Assembly (NCBI RefSeq): GCF_013409255.1
Contig: NZ_JACCAS010000002.1
Coordinates: forward strand, 3,338,001 to 3,402,000
DNA from: Paraburkholderia bryophila
GTDB taxonomy: Bacteria; Pseudomonadota; Gammaproteobacteria; Burkholderiales; Burkholderiaceae
Reading direction: 5' to 3'
Length of the DNA: 64,000 bases
The number at the start of each line of letters is the position of its first letter. Within the stretch, counting starts at the first letter, position 1. Shown one piece after another: positions 34,914 through 43,717 of this stretch. Position numbers and translations under genes: made by a program. The notes under the pieces are model-generated. The model saw only the letters and a program-made list of their open reading frames with translations. It was not told the DNA's origin and ran no database searches.

Positions 34914-35459
34914 AACATTCTTGCCAACGCGGTCAAGGTGACGCTCGGGCCGAAGGGCCGCAACGTGGTGCTTGAGCGTAGCTTCGGCTCGCCGGTCGTG
35001 ACCAGGGACGGCGTCTCGGTCGCGAAGGAAATCGAGTTGCAGGACCGCGTGCAGAACATCGGCGCGCCACTGGTGAAGGAAGTCGCCTCGCGCACCAGCG
35101 ACGCCGCCGGCGACGGCACCACCACCGCGACCGTGCTCGCCCAGGCGATCGTGCGTGAAGGACAGAAGTACGTCGCGGCCGGCTTGAATCCGCTCGACCT
35201 GAAGCGCGGCATCGACAAGGCGGTCGTCGCCGCCATCGACGAATTGAAGAAGATCAGCAAGCCGACCACCACCAGCAAGGAAATCGCGCAGGTCGCGACG
35301 ATCTCGGCGAATGGCGAGGAGTCGATCGGACAGCGCATCGCGGAAGCGATCGACCGCGTCGGCAAGGAAGGCGTGATCACGGTCGAAGACGGCAAATCGC
35401 TCGATGACGAACTGGACGTGGTGGAAGGTCTGCAATTCGATCGGGGCTACCTGTCGCCG
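34914..35459 (+). pseudogene. groEL: Internal fragment of a chaperonin groEL gene
   Basis: Translation of this stretch ([20 protein letters not shown] ... [17 protein letters not shown]) matches GroEL from about residue 21 to 202 without frameshifts. The nucleotide motif [14 protein letters not shown] with the ATPase Asp is intact. A stop codon precedes the first matching codon, the first GroEL residues are absent, and similarity ends sharply after YLSP, before the substrate-binding Tyr/Phe of the apical domain and the whole second half. A GTG at 34938 could start a 198-residue product, but it could not fold as a chaperonin. No groES is adjacent. Confidence 0.85.
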
Positions 35460-35530
35460 AATGGCGCCTCGCGTGGTAAAGCGCGCGTGAGCCCTCACCG
35501 AAAGACCCGCTTCACCTCACGGAGCAAACG

Positions 35531-36901
35531 ATGAGCAAGAACAAACGACAGATCAAGCTAGGCGCGTTTCTAATGGAGACGGGCCACCATATCGCCGCAT
35601 GGCGGCACCCCGACGCTCAGGCCGACGGCGGGCTCAACTTCGAACACTATGCGCAAGTTGCGCGTATCGCCGAACAGGCCAGGTTCGACGCGATCTTTTT
35701 CGCCGATAGCGTCAGCGTGCGCGATACCAATCTCGCTTCGCTCTCGCGGACCGCGCGCGCGGATCACTTCGAACCGTTGACGCTGTTGTCGGCGCTCTCG
35801 GTGGTCACGCGCAACATCGGGCTGATCGCGACGGTGTCGACCACCTTCAACGAGCCGTACAACCTGGCGCGTAAATTCGCGTCGCTCGATCATCTGAGCG
35901 GTGGACGCTCGGGCTGGAATCTCGTGACGTCGAGCACGGAATCCGAGGCGCTGAACTTCAGCTTCGAGCAGCATCCGGATCATGCGGTGCGCTATGAGCG
36001 CGCGAAAGAGTTCTACGACGTGGTCGCGGGTCTGTGGGATAGCTGGGAAGACGATGCCTTCTCGCGCGACAAGCAGAGCGGTGTCTATTTCGATCCCGAC
36101 AAACTGCACGTGCTCAACCATCGCGGCAAGCATTTCAAGGTGCGTGGTCCATTGAACGTTGCGCGCTCGCCGCAGGGTTGGCCCGTCGTCGTGCAGGCGG
36201 GGGCATCGGATGCCGGCAAGGAACTCGCCGCGCAAACCGCCGAGGTGATTTTTGTGGCGCACCAGACGCTGGAGGAAGCGCAGACGTTCTATCGGGACAT
36301 CAAGAGCCGCCTCGCGCGCTACGGACGGCAACCGGACCACCTGAAGATCATGCCGGGTATCTTCCCGGTGATCGGCAAAACCGAAGCTGAGGCGCGCGCG
36401 AAATTCGACGCGCTGCAGGAGCTGATTCATCCCACGGTCGGGTTGGCGTTGCTGTCGAATATGTCGGGCGGCGTGGACCTGTCCGGCTATCCGCTGGACG
36501 GGCCCGTTCCTGATCTGCCGGAAACCAACGGCGGTAAAAGCCGTCAGCGTTTGCTGCTGGACCTTGCGCGGCGCGAGAACCTGACAATCCGCGAGTTGTA
36601 TCTGCGGATTGCGGGTGCGCGCGGACATCAGCAGGTGGTCGGCACGCCGGAGAGCATCGCCGATCAGTTGCAGCAATGGTTCGAGGAAGAAGGCGCGGAC
36701 GGCTTTAACATCATGTCGCCGTGGCTGCCTGGTGGGCTGGGTGAGTTTGCCGAGCTGGTCGTGCCGGAGTTGCAACGGCGTGGGCTGTTCAGGACCGAGT
36801 ACGAGGGGCGCACGCTGCGGGAGAATCTGGGGCTGCCGCGGCCGGTGAATCGGTATGTTCTGGCTGCAACGGAGCAGCGCGCGACCGTAGCGGCGCGCTA
36901 G
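35531..36901 (+). CDS. FMN-dependent monooxygenase, NtaA/SnaA/DszA family
   Basis: A 456-residue bacterial-luciferase-like flavin monooxygenase using FMNH2 from a separate reductase. It opens [20 protein letters not shown], and carries [45 protein letters not shown] and [20 protein letters not shown], all standard for the NtaA/DszA branch acting on nitrilotriacetate, dibenzothiophene sulfone, dimethyl sulfone or similar small molecules. No reductase lies next to it. ATG 35531 is preceded by TCACGGAGCAAACG. The groEL remnant sits 71 bases upstream. Confidence 0.92.
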   Translation: MSKNKRQIKLGAFLMETGHHIAAWRHPDAQADGGLNFEHYAQVARIAEQARFDAIFFADSVSVRDTNLASLSRTARADHFEPLTLLSALSVVTRNIGLIATVSTTFNEPYNLARKFASLDHLSGGRSGWNLVTSSTESEALNFSFEQHPDHAVRYERAKEFYDVVAGLWDSWEDDAFSRDKQSGVYFDPDKLHVLNHRGKHFKVRGPLNVARSPQGWPVVVQAGASDAGKELAAQTAEVIFVAHQTLEEAQTFYRDIKSRLARYGRQPDHLKIMPGIFPVIGKTEAEARAKFDALQELIHPTVGLALLSNMSGGVDLSGYPLDGPVPDLPETNGGKSRQRLLLDLARRENLTIRELYLRIAGARGHQQVVGTPESIADQLQQWFEEEGADGFNIMSPWLPGGLGEFAELVVPELQRRGLFRTEYEGRTLRENLGLPRPVNRYVLAATEQRATVAAR

Positions 36902-37160
36902 TCGCATCACCTCGACGGAGCGACAAGCCGCGTCGCTACTCACCACGTCGCTCAGGGTCTTGCGCATACCTTCGATGCGAAACCTTGCTTTTATGTGGCT
37001 ATGTCAATGCCGGGAGACTTGAGCCGCTGAGTGGCGTTATCTCTCTCCCGGTAGCCATTCCATCGTCTCTCCCCTCCCAAACGGCGCTCGCGGCCATTCG
37101 CCGAGTCCCCCTTTCTCTAACTGCTCGTACGAGCCCAGGTGGCAGCGGGACCGGCTGGTA
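36902..37160. other. Non-coding stretch before the bacteriocin locus
   Basis: About 260 bases with no gene or convincing hairpin, leading into the bacteriocin promoter. Together with the 5' leader the gap between genes is 342 bases. Confidence 0.5.
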
Positions 37161-37187
37161 TTGACAATGATTCGCATTACGGATAAT
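37161..37187 (+). promoter_or_regulatory. Bacteriocin promoter with candidate Fur-type site
   Basis: TTGACA (37161-37166) and GATAAT (37182-37187) are separated by 15 bases, short of the 17-base ideal. Between and overlapping them, GACAATGATTCGCATTACG (37163-37181) matches the classical 19-base Fur consensus at 13 of 19 positions, including the AATGAT and CATTA half-sites. Binding of iron-loaded Fur would block the promoter. Confidence 0.5.
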
Positions 37188-37243
37188 TTATGAGCCGTGG
37201 CCACGCGAAAAAATTCGCCAACTTTTTATCCACAGGAATCCAG

Positions 37244-37585
37244 ATGATTGTTGAATTGAATCGGCAGGAAATCGAACAGGTCTCCGGCGCTGGCTTGACC
37301 GGAACAGTAGCGGGCACCCTCGGAGGAACAGTCGCAGGGCAAGCAATCGGTCCCGAGGTCGGAGCAGGATTCGGCGCGGCGGTTGGATCATTCCTTCCTG
37401 GCATCGGCACGTTGGGCGGCGCAATTATTGGAGCTGGCCTCGGTACCATGTATGGGGGCCTCGCGGGCGGAGCGGCGGGCGCTTACGTACTGGACAAACT
37501 TCAGGATCACGGGTGGGCATACTTCTTCCCCAATGGGGCGCCGACGTTCAATGAACTTTTGCAGTTCACTGATCAGCTTCAATAA
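37244..37585 (+). CDS. Class II bacteriocin (microcin-like) precursor with double-glycine-type leader
   Basis: A 113-residue precursor. The leader MIVELNRQEIEQVSGA (1-16) fits the double-glycine pattern: L at -12, E at -8, I at -7, V at -4 and Gly-Ala at -2/-1, cut by C39 peptidases. The mature 97 residues are cysteine-free and carry many Gly-x3-Gly motifs (TVAGTLGGTVAGQAIGPEVG; GTLGGAIIGAGLGTMYGGLA), suited to helix packing in a target membrane, then a polar aromatic tail (HGWAYFFPNGAPTFNELLQF). ATG 37244 with AGGAATCCAG is preferred over ATG 37190, because only the former gives a proper leader. It is followed by a likely immunity gene and a dedicated exporter. Confidence 0.85.
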   Translation: MIVELNRQEIEQVSGAGLTGTVAGTLGGTVAGQAIGPEVGAGFGAAVGSFLPGIGTLGGAIIGAGLGTMYGGLAGGAAGAYVLDKLQDHGWAYFFPNGAPTFNELLQFTDQLQ

Positions 37586-37646
37586 AATCCCTGACTAAAG
37601 TACGCCAAGCCTTGTCAATAGCCGGGCTCGGCGTTCAAGTATTTAT

Positions 37647-38024
37647 ATGATATCCGCCAGAAAATTTCTAGAACAATTCATTGCGCTTTCCGCTTTATTC
37701 ATGGTGATAATCATATCCATGTTTTTCCTGCTGGCCGAAAACTACGCTATAGATTATGTAACCGGAAGCGCTATGTGTTTGACTGGCATTATTTTTCTGA
37801 AGAAGATTGCATCAAAAAAATGGCCAGGTTTTCTTAATATCCCATGGTACAAAACCGACCTGCCGATTTACGGCGCACTTTTCGGGCTGGCATTGTCGCT
37901 GTTGGGAATTCTGTCCAAAATTAATGGTGGTAGTGCCGCCATTGCTTTTGCCTTGCCCGCTTCGCTCGGAACTGCATTGTATGACTATGCAAAAATCGTT
38001 CATGAAGAAGATAAAGGCAAGTAG
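37647..38024 (+). CDS. Small membrane protein, probable bacteriocin immunity
   Basis: A 125-residue protein with three or four transmembrane helices (IALSALFMVIIISMFFLLAE; AIDYVTGSAMCLTGIIFL; IYGALFGLALSLLGILSKIN; IAFALPASLGTALYDYAKIV). It is more AT-rich than its neighbours (Lys AAA, Ile ATA codons), as often seen for immunity genes. It lies 61 bases after the bacteriocin gene and 21 bases before the exporter genes. Position, size and topology match immunity proteins of microcin and class II bacteriocin loci; sequence similarity to a known one was not recognised. Confidence 0.65.
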   Translation: MISARKFLEQFIALSALFMVIIISMFFLLAENYAIDYVTGSAMCLTGIIFLKKIASKKWPGFLNIPWYKTDLPIYGALFGLALSLLGILSKINGGSAAIAFALPASLGTALYDYAKIVHEEDKGK

Positions 38025-38045
38025 CAGGCGACAATTGAGACTTCA

Positions 38046-39320
38046 ATGAGCGGCCGTACCCGACTTTTTCGCAATAAAGCACTCGAGGCCCATCGCACGT
38101 CGATAATCGGCGAGATCGTGCTGGCGCGCCCCGTTTCGTTCATGTTCCTGACGGCTGCAGCCATCTGCATGGCGCTCGCCGTCGCCTTGTTATTGGCGTT
38201 CGGCAGTTACACGCGCCGCACCACGGTCGATGGCGTCGTCGTGCCCGACACCGGACTCGTCAAGGTCTATGCACAGCAGTCTGGCATTGTGCTGCGCAAG
38301 GCCATAGTCGAAGGACAGCACGTAACGCGTGGCATGGTGCTCTACACGCTTTCCACCGACCTGCAGAGTGCCGCAGAAGGTCGCACACAGGCCGCGTTGA
38401 TCGAGCAGGCACGCCAGCGCAAACAATCATTGGTGAGGGAGAGCGACAAGACACGTCTGCTGCAACGGGATGAGCGTGACACGCTCCAGGCGAAGCTCGG
38501 CAGCTTGCGCGTCGAACTCGCCCGTCTCGACGACCAGTTCGCACGTCAAGGCGAGCGCGCATCGCTTGCGGCCGACGGCGTTGCCCGGTATCGGCGCCTC
38601 CTCGCCCAGGACTACGTCTCGACCGACCAGCTCCAGCAACGGCAAGCCGACCTGATCGACCAGCAGTCGAAGCTGCTCGGCCTGCAACGCGAGCGGGCCA
38701 ACGTCTCCCAGGCACTCAAGGAGAGCGCGAACGAACTCGCTGGTCTTGCGCTCAGGCAGCAGAACCAGTTGGCGCAGCTCGATCGCAGCGTGATCGACGT
38801 CGACCAGACACTGATCGAAAGCGAGGCGCGACGCGAACTCGTGATCACCGCGCCCGAGAACGGTGTCGCAACCGCAGTCATTGCCGAACCGGGGCAGACG
38901 ATAGGCGTCGTCCATCCGGCCGTAAGCATTGTGCCGGAAGGCTCGCGCTGGCACGTTCAGTTGTTCGTGCCCAGCGCGGCGGTCGGTTTCGTGAGCGTCG
39001 GCGTTCCGGTACGAGTGCGCTACCAGGCCTATCCGTACCAGAAGTTCGGCCAGTATCGCGCGCAGGTGACGTCGATTGCGCGGACGGCGTTGTCGGCCGC
39101 CGAACTGTCGATGGGTGGCATGTCCGCAGTCGGCGCACGCGGAGGGGACGCTACGTTCTATCGCGTCACCGCCACGCTCGATCAGCAGACAGTGACCGCG
39201 TACGGCAAGCCTCAGCCGCTGCAGTCCGGCATGGCGCTCGAAGCCGACATCCTGCGCGAACGCCGACGTCTTTACGAATGGGTGCTCGAACCGCTCTACA
39301 GCCTCACCGGCAAACTCTAA
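38046..39320 (+). CDS. HlyD-family adaptor of the bacteriocin exporter (CvaA-like)
   Basis: A 424-residue inner-membrane-anchored adaptor. The single transmembrane helix is at about residues 31-55 (FMFLTAAAICMALAVALLLA), followed by the short lipoyl half (GVVVPDTGLVKVYAQQSGIV), a long coiled coil rich in Gln/Arg/Leu (about 100-265), and the second half (VITAPENGVATAVIAEPGQT). The cytosolic N-terminus MSGRTRLFRNKALEAHRTSI is like CvaA/MchE. Its stop overlaps the start of the ABC exporter by one base. It bridges the peptidase-ABC transporter and the TolC-like protein. Confidence 0.92.
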   Translation: MSGRTRLFRNKALEAHRTSIIGEIVLARPVSFMFLTAAAICMALAVALLLAFGSYTRRTTVDGVVVPDTGLVKVYAQQSGIVLRKAIVEGQHVTRGMVLYTLSTDLQSAAEGRTQAALIEQARQRKQSLVRESDKTRLLQRDERDTLQAKLGSLRVELARLDDQFARQGERASLAADGVARYRRLLAQDYVSTDQLQQRQADLIDQQSKLLGLQRERANVSQALKESANELAGLALRQQNQLAQLDRSVIDVDQTLIESEARRELVITAPENGVATAVIAEPGQTIGVVHPAVSIVPEGSRWHVQLFVPSAAVGFVSVGVPVRVRYQAYPYQKFGQYRAQVTSIARTALSAAELSMGGMSAVGARGGDATFYRVTATLDQQTVTAYGKPQPLQSGMALEADILRERRRLYEWVLEPLYSLTGKL

Positions 39321-41593
39321 TGTCTCTTTCCACCATGTTCTTTTTCGACCGCCTCTCGTTCGGCTTCGGCAGGAAGCTGCCGATCTTCTTGCAGACTGAA
39401 GCGACTGAATGCGGACTCGCGTGTCTCGCGATGGTCGCCGGCTATCACGGTGACCATGTGAACCTCGCCACATTGCGGGGCCGCTTTCCGGTATCGCTCA
39501 AGGGAACCGCGCTCGCTCGCCTGATCGAGATCGCTCAGCGTCTCGAACTGGGTACTCGCGCACTGAAGCTCGGTCTCGACCAGCTCGGGCAACTTCGAAT
39601 GCCTTGCGTCCTGCACTGGAACTTCAACCACTTCGTCGTGTTGAAGGAGGTCAGTGGCAAGCACGCCGTGATACACGATCCCGCCCAGGGCATCCGGAAG
39701 TTACCGCTCGACGTGCTATCGCGCTCCTTCACCGGTGTCGCACTGGAGTTATGGCCCACGGGCAGCTTCACGCAGCGCGACCCCGCGCCCGCGATCAGGT
39801 TGCGCACGCTGCTCGGCCCGGTGTCCGGACTGTCGCGCTCACTTGGCCAGGTGCTGGCGCTCGCTCTCGTGCTCGAAGTATTCGCGATCGTGCAGCCTTT
39901 CTTTATGCAATGGGTCATCGACGAGGTGATCGTCAGCGCCGACCACGATCTGCTCACCGTGCTGGCACTCGGCTTCGGGCTCCTGCTGTTAATGCAGCAG
40001 GCGACCAGCGCGATCCGCGCGTGGGTGCTGATGTACTTCGGCACGACACTGAATGTGCAATGGCGCGCGAACGTCTTCGCGCATCTGCTCAGCTTGCCCG
40101 TGCGCTACTTTGAGCGACGCCATCTCGGCGACGTCGTGTCGCGCTTTGGTTCGATCGACGCGATCCAGCAAACGCTCACGACATCGTTCCTGAGCGCGGT
40201 AATCGACGGCCTGATGACCGTCGCCACGCTTGTGATGATGTTCGTCTACAGCCGCGCGCTCGGTTGTATCGCGCTCGGCGCGATGGCACTTTATGCGTTG
40301 CTGCGCTGGCTCTGGTACCACCCTCTGCGGCGCGCGACCGAGGATCAGATCGTACGCGCCGCCAGACAGCAGAGCCATTTTCTCGAAAGCGTGCGCGGTG
40401 TGAAGACGATCAAACTGTTCAACCGGCAGAACGAGCGCTGTGCGGGTTGGCTGTCTCTGTTCGTCGAACAGGTGAACGCCGGACTGCATGCGCAGAAACT
40501 GCATTTGCTGTATCAGCAGGTGAACGGACTGTTGTTCGGCATCGAAGGTTTGCTGGTTATCTGGCTCGGTGCGCAGATGGTGATGGACGGCCAGTTTACG
40601 GTCGGTGTGCTCATGGCATTCAACGCGTACAAGATGCAGTTCGATAGTCGCGTCGGCAGCCTCATCGACAAGTACTTCGAGGTGCGCATGTTGCAGTTGC
40701 AGGGCGAGCGGCTAGCCGACATCGTGTTCGCGGGCCCTGAGCCTGACGCCAGCCTGCGCCATGTGCCGGACGAAGCCGACGACCTCGCCGCGAGCATCGA
40801 ATTCGACGCGGTCTGTTTCAGGTATGCGGAGGGCGAGCCGGTCGTACTCGACGGCGTGGCGCTCGCTATCGCTCCCGGTGAATCGGTTGCGCTCGTCGGG
40901 CCGTCGGGATGCGGCAAGACGACGCTCGTCAACGTATTGCTCGGCGTGCTCGAACCCACGGCGGGCAAAGTGAGGATCGGTGGAGTCGAACTCGAGCGGC
41001 TCGGGCTCGATCGGCTGCGCGCGCTCGTGGGCACCGTGCTGCAAGACGACGTGTTATTCGCCGGCTCGATTGCGGACAACATCAGCTTCTTCGATCCGGG
41101 AGCCGACTCGCGATGGGTTGCCGAGTGCGCACGGCTCGCTTCGGTGCATGCGGATATCGTTGCGATGCCGATGGGCTATAACACGCTTGTCGGCGATATG
41201 GGCACTATCCTGTCCGGTGGGCAGAAACAACGCGTGCTACTTGCCCGCGCGTTATACAAGCGGCCAAAAATTCTTGTACTCGACGAGGCGACGAGCCATC
41301 TTGATCTCCAGCGCGAGCACGAGGTCAACACGGCCGTCGGCGCACTGCGGATCACGCGCGTAATCGTCGCGCACCGGCCTGAGACGATTGCGTCGGCGGA
41401 TCGCGTCGTGGTGTTAAGCGGTGGACGGATCGTGCTCGACCGGCCGACGGCGCAGCCGCTCGAGACCGCTTCCGCGGCGGCAGCGGGCAGCGCTTGCGGC
41501 GCTCACGAGCCGACGACCGCCATCGCATCGGTCTGCCCGGCCGCGACGCATGGCCTTGCCACACCGTGGCCCGTCGAACAGCCGGGCCGATGA
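39320..41593 (+). CDS. Bacteriocin-processing peptidase/ABC exporter (CvaB-like)
   Basis: A 757-residue protein with three parts. Residues 1-150 are a C39 peptidase: Q25 and Cys31 (LQTEATECGLACLAMVAGYH), His104 (NHFVVL) and Asp120 (HDPAQG) give a full catalytic set for removing the double-glycine leader. Residues about 170-470 hold six helices. Residues about 500-720 are the ATPase: Walker A GPSGCGKTT, signature LSGGQKQRVLLARAL, Walker B ILVLDEATSHLD. It couples leader removal to export of the upstream precursor. Its ATG overlaps the adaptor stop (TAATG). Confidence 0.95.
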   Translation: MSLSTMFFFDRLSFGFGRKLPIFLQTEATECGLACLAMVAGYHGDHVNLATLRGRFPVSLKGTALARLIEIAQRLELGTRALKLGLDQLGQLRMPCVLHWNFNHFVVLKEVSGKHAVIHDPAQGIRKLPLDVLSRSFTGVALELWPTGSFTQRDPAPAIRLRTLLGPVSGLSRSLGQVLALALVLEVFAIVQPFFMQWVIDEVIVSADHDLLTVLALGFGLLLLMQQATSAIRAWVLMYFGTTLNVQWRANVFAHLLSLPVRYFERRHLGDVVSRFGSIDAIQQTLTTSFLSAVIDGLMTVATLVMMFVYSRALGCIALGAMALYALLRWLWYHPLRRATEDQIVRAARQQSHFLESVRGVKTIKLFNRQNERCAGWLSLFVEQVNAGLHAQKLHLLYQQVNGLLFGIEGLLVIWLGAQMVMDGQFTVGVLMAFNAYKMQFDSRVGSLIDKYFEVRMLQLQGERLADIVFAGPEPDASLRHVPDEADDLAASIEFDAVCFRYAEGEPVVLDGVALAIAPGESVALVGPSGCGKTTLVNVLLGVLEPTAGKVRIGGVELERLGLDRLRALVGTVLQDDVLFAGSIADNISFFDPGADSRWVAECARLASVHADIVAMPMGYNTLVGDMGTILSGGQKQRVLLARALYKRPKILVLDEATSHLDLQREHEVNTAVGALRITRVIVAHRPETIASADRVVVLSGGRIVLDRPTAQPLETASAAAAGSACGAHEPTTAIASVCPAATHGLATPWPVEQPGR

Positions 41594-43005
41594 AACAGCG
41601 TCTCCTCGCCGCCGCGTCGGTCGTTGCGCTAACCGGCGCCCCTCTCGCCCATGCCCAGATTCTTGACGTGTTCGCCACACAAAGCAGCGTGTCGCTCACG
41701 CCTGCCGCGCCACTGTTAAAAGGCGTTTCATGTCGCGCGTTGCCGGACAGCCGGGCGCTCGATCTCGACGACGTAGTCCTGCAAGCGGTTTGTGCGAATC
41801 CGCAGTCACGCGGAGCGTGGGCCCAGGCACGCACGCAAAGCGCCGCGCTGGGCATTGCCGATGCGGCCTTTCTGCCGACGCTGAATGCGACAGCGGGCGC
41901 CGAGCGTAACATGCTGTCCACCACCTACGACTACAGCGCGCTGGGCGCAGGCTCGATGAATACGTCAAGCAACTACGGGGTGCTGAACCTGAGCTGGGTT
42001 CTGTTCGACTCCGGCAAGCGCGGCGCCGCCCGGCGACAGGCCGGCGCGCTGCTCGCGGCGGCGAATGCCACGCAGGACCACACGCTGCAGACGGTATTCT
42101 TCAACGCGGTCCAGGCGTTCTACTCGCTGCGCGACGCCCAGGCATCACTCGATGCAGCGCAGCGTACCGAGGTGATCGCACGCGAAAGCCTTGAGGAAGC
42201 CAGCGCGAAACATGCCGCCGGCGCCGGCACACTAGCCGACGAACTGCAGGCGCGTACCAGCCACCGACGCGCGCTGCTCGAACGGGTCTACGCGGAAGGC
42301 GATGTCCGCGCGGCAACAGGTGTCCTTGCCGTCGCGCTCGGACTTGAAGCGAACTCCGCTTTACGAATCGCGTTCACGGAGCACGACGCGGACGCACCGC
42401 AGGATATCAACGACCGTATCGACGAGCTGATCGCCGAAGCGAAGCGGCGCGAACCCACGCTTATCGCCGCACAGGCGAAACTCGACGCGGCTCGCGCGAA
42501 TGTCGACGCCGCACGCGCGCAGGGCCGCCCGACCCTGGCGCTCGTCGGCAGCCTCACGCAGAACAACCCCTCATACCAGCAACAGCCCCGGTCGATACCG
42601 ATCACGCAAAGCCGTGGCACGACGATCGGTGTGCAACTGACGATTCCGCTGTTCGAAGGTTTCGCGTCCCGTTATCGAATCGAGCAGGCCCAGGCGCAAG
42701 CCGACGCGCAGGAGGCGGCGCTGCGTGATGCTCAGTTGCAGGTGTCGCTCGATGTATGGAAGAGCTACCACGGCGTGCGGACCGACGCCGCCAATCTGGC
42801 GAACTCGCGAGACCTGCTCGACGATGCGCAGCGCGCGCTCGATATTGCGCGCGGCCGTTACAGAGAGGGCGTTGGCACGTTCACCGAACTGCTGAATACA
42901 CAAACCGCGCTCGCCGACGCGCAGAAACAGCGCGTTCTTGCCGCGTCGAAATGGCGCACCGCGCGTCTCAAACTCGCCGCGAGCCTCGGCAAACTCGGTT
43001 TATAG
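41590..43005 (+). CDS. TolC-family outer membrane channel of the bacteriocin exporter
   Basis: A 471-residue TolC-like protein. The signal peptide is residues 1-22 (MKQRLLAAASVVALTGAPLA then HAQ). Two efflux repeats follow (YGVLNLSWVLFDSGKRGAAR and IGVQLTIPLFEGFASRYRIE). No lipobox, so it is TolC-like rather than NodT-like, as in type I secretion. It starts within the exporter gene's stop (ATGA) and completes an operon of precursor, immunity, adaptor, exporter and channel. A dedicated TolC in the operon means that this locus may be self-sufficient. Confidence 0.92.
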   Translation: MKQRLLAAASVVALTGAPLAHAQILDVFATQSSVSLTPAAPLLKGVSCRALPDSRALDLDDVVLQAVCANPQSRGAWAQARTQSAALGIADAAFLPTLNATAGAERNMLSTTYDYSALGAGSMNTSSNYGVLNLSWVLFDSGKRGAARRQAGALLAAANATQDHTLQTVFFNAVQAFYSLRDAQASLDAAQRTEVIARESLEEASAKHAAGAGTLADELQARTSHRRALLERVYAEGDVRAATGVLAVALGLEANSALRIAFTEHDADAPQDINDRIDELIAEAKRREPTLIAAQAKLDAARANVDAARAQGRPTLALVGSLTQNNPSYQQQPRSIPITQSRGTTIGVQLTIPLFEGFASRYRIEQAQAQADAQEAALRDAQLQVSLDVWKSYHGVRTDAANLANSRDLLDDAQRALDIARGRYREGVGTFTELLNTQTALADAQKQRVLAASKWRTARLKLAASLGKLGL

Positions 43006-43210
43006 CTATCGAGTCCCCGAAAACCGCGAACACGAACACCATCGCGCAAATCGCGCCGGCCGCGGCAAGCCGAAAGGTCAGCGTCTGAAAATACGCCTCG
43101 GGCACACCGAACGCAAAGATCGAGACCAGCGCGCCCAACTGGATGACAACTGCCGACATCGACGCGGTCACGAGGTAGGCCCGCAACCTGACGGTAGTGG
43201 AAAGCTTCAT
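42968..43210 (-). CDS. Possible small two-helix membrane protein antisense to tolC end
   Basis: From ATG 43210 the frame reads MKLSTTVRLRAYLVTASMSA, with two likely transmembrane helices (VVIQLGALVSIFAFGV; LAAAGAICAMVFVFAVFG), 80 residues. The ribosome site is weak (AGGCAG), and the last 12 codons overlap the 3' end of the TolC-like gene on the other strand. The membrane-protein composition argues for a real gene; the overlap argues against. Confidence 0.4.
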   Translation of the reverse strand: MKLSTTVRLRAYLVTASMSAVVIQLGALVSIFAFGVPEAYFQTLTFRLAAAGAICAMVFVFAVFGDSIAINRVCRGSRRV

Positions 43211-43400
43211 GTGTGGCTGCCTGATAAGCAAAACGCGACGAGCGTTGCGCGCGCAACCAACCTTGCCGAACGACGAAACCGTCCGGGGCGGCGCACTGCG
43301 CACATAAACCGACGTCTCAGCCTATCAAGCGAACCTTAATGGAATCTGATGCGGCATCAATCTTCGCCGCATGAATACCCCAATCACTAGCGGATACGGC

Positions 43401-43706
43401 CTAAGCCCCACGTGGACGCTTCACGCGCGCCCGCAGCGCCTCGATTTCATCCAGCAGATCCAGCGCAAGCGCGATGCCGGGAGGGTTGATCTCCAGATCG
43501 TGCGCGAGGCGCTGCGCGGTCCGCACGCGCCTTAACGCGACGCCGCTGAATCGCCACTCCTCGGGTCGTTCACCCGCTGGTTCGAACACGCCTTCGGAAA
43601 CCCACAGCGTCATCTCTTCCGCCGATGCCCCACTCACCCGGCACAACTCGACCAGCGTGAATTCGACGTTTTCATCGACGATCTGGCCTTCCATGTAGGT
43701 TGTCAC
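43401..43706 (-). CDS. cbpM: CbpM, modulator of the co-chaperone CbpA
   Basis: A 101-residue MerR-like modulator that binds the J domain of CbpA and inhibits it. The family core is visible in EFTLVELCRVSGASAEEMTL and WVSEGVFEPAGERPEEWRFS, followed by a helical LRRVRTAQRLAHDLEINPPG IALALDLLDEI region. The start GTG 43706 has an ideal ribosome site (AAGGAGACCACT); ATG four codons later is an alternative. It follows cbpA by 11 bases, the usual cbpA-cbpM order. Confidence 0.88.
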   Translation of the reverse strand: MTTYMEGQIVDENVEFTLVELCRVSGASAEEMTLWVSEGVFEPAGERPEEWRFSGVALRRVRTAQRLAHDLEINPPGIALALDLLDEIEALRARVKRPRGA

Positions 43707-43717
43707 AGTGGTCTCCT

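Noticed and set aside
34938..35534. A functional short GroEL of 198 residues
   Set aside because: It lacks the first 20 residues, most of the apical domain and the entire C-terminal half; the final residues after YLSP are non-homologous read-through into the leader of the next gene.
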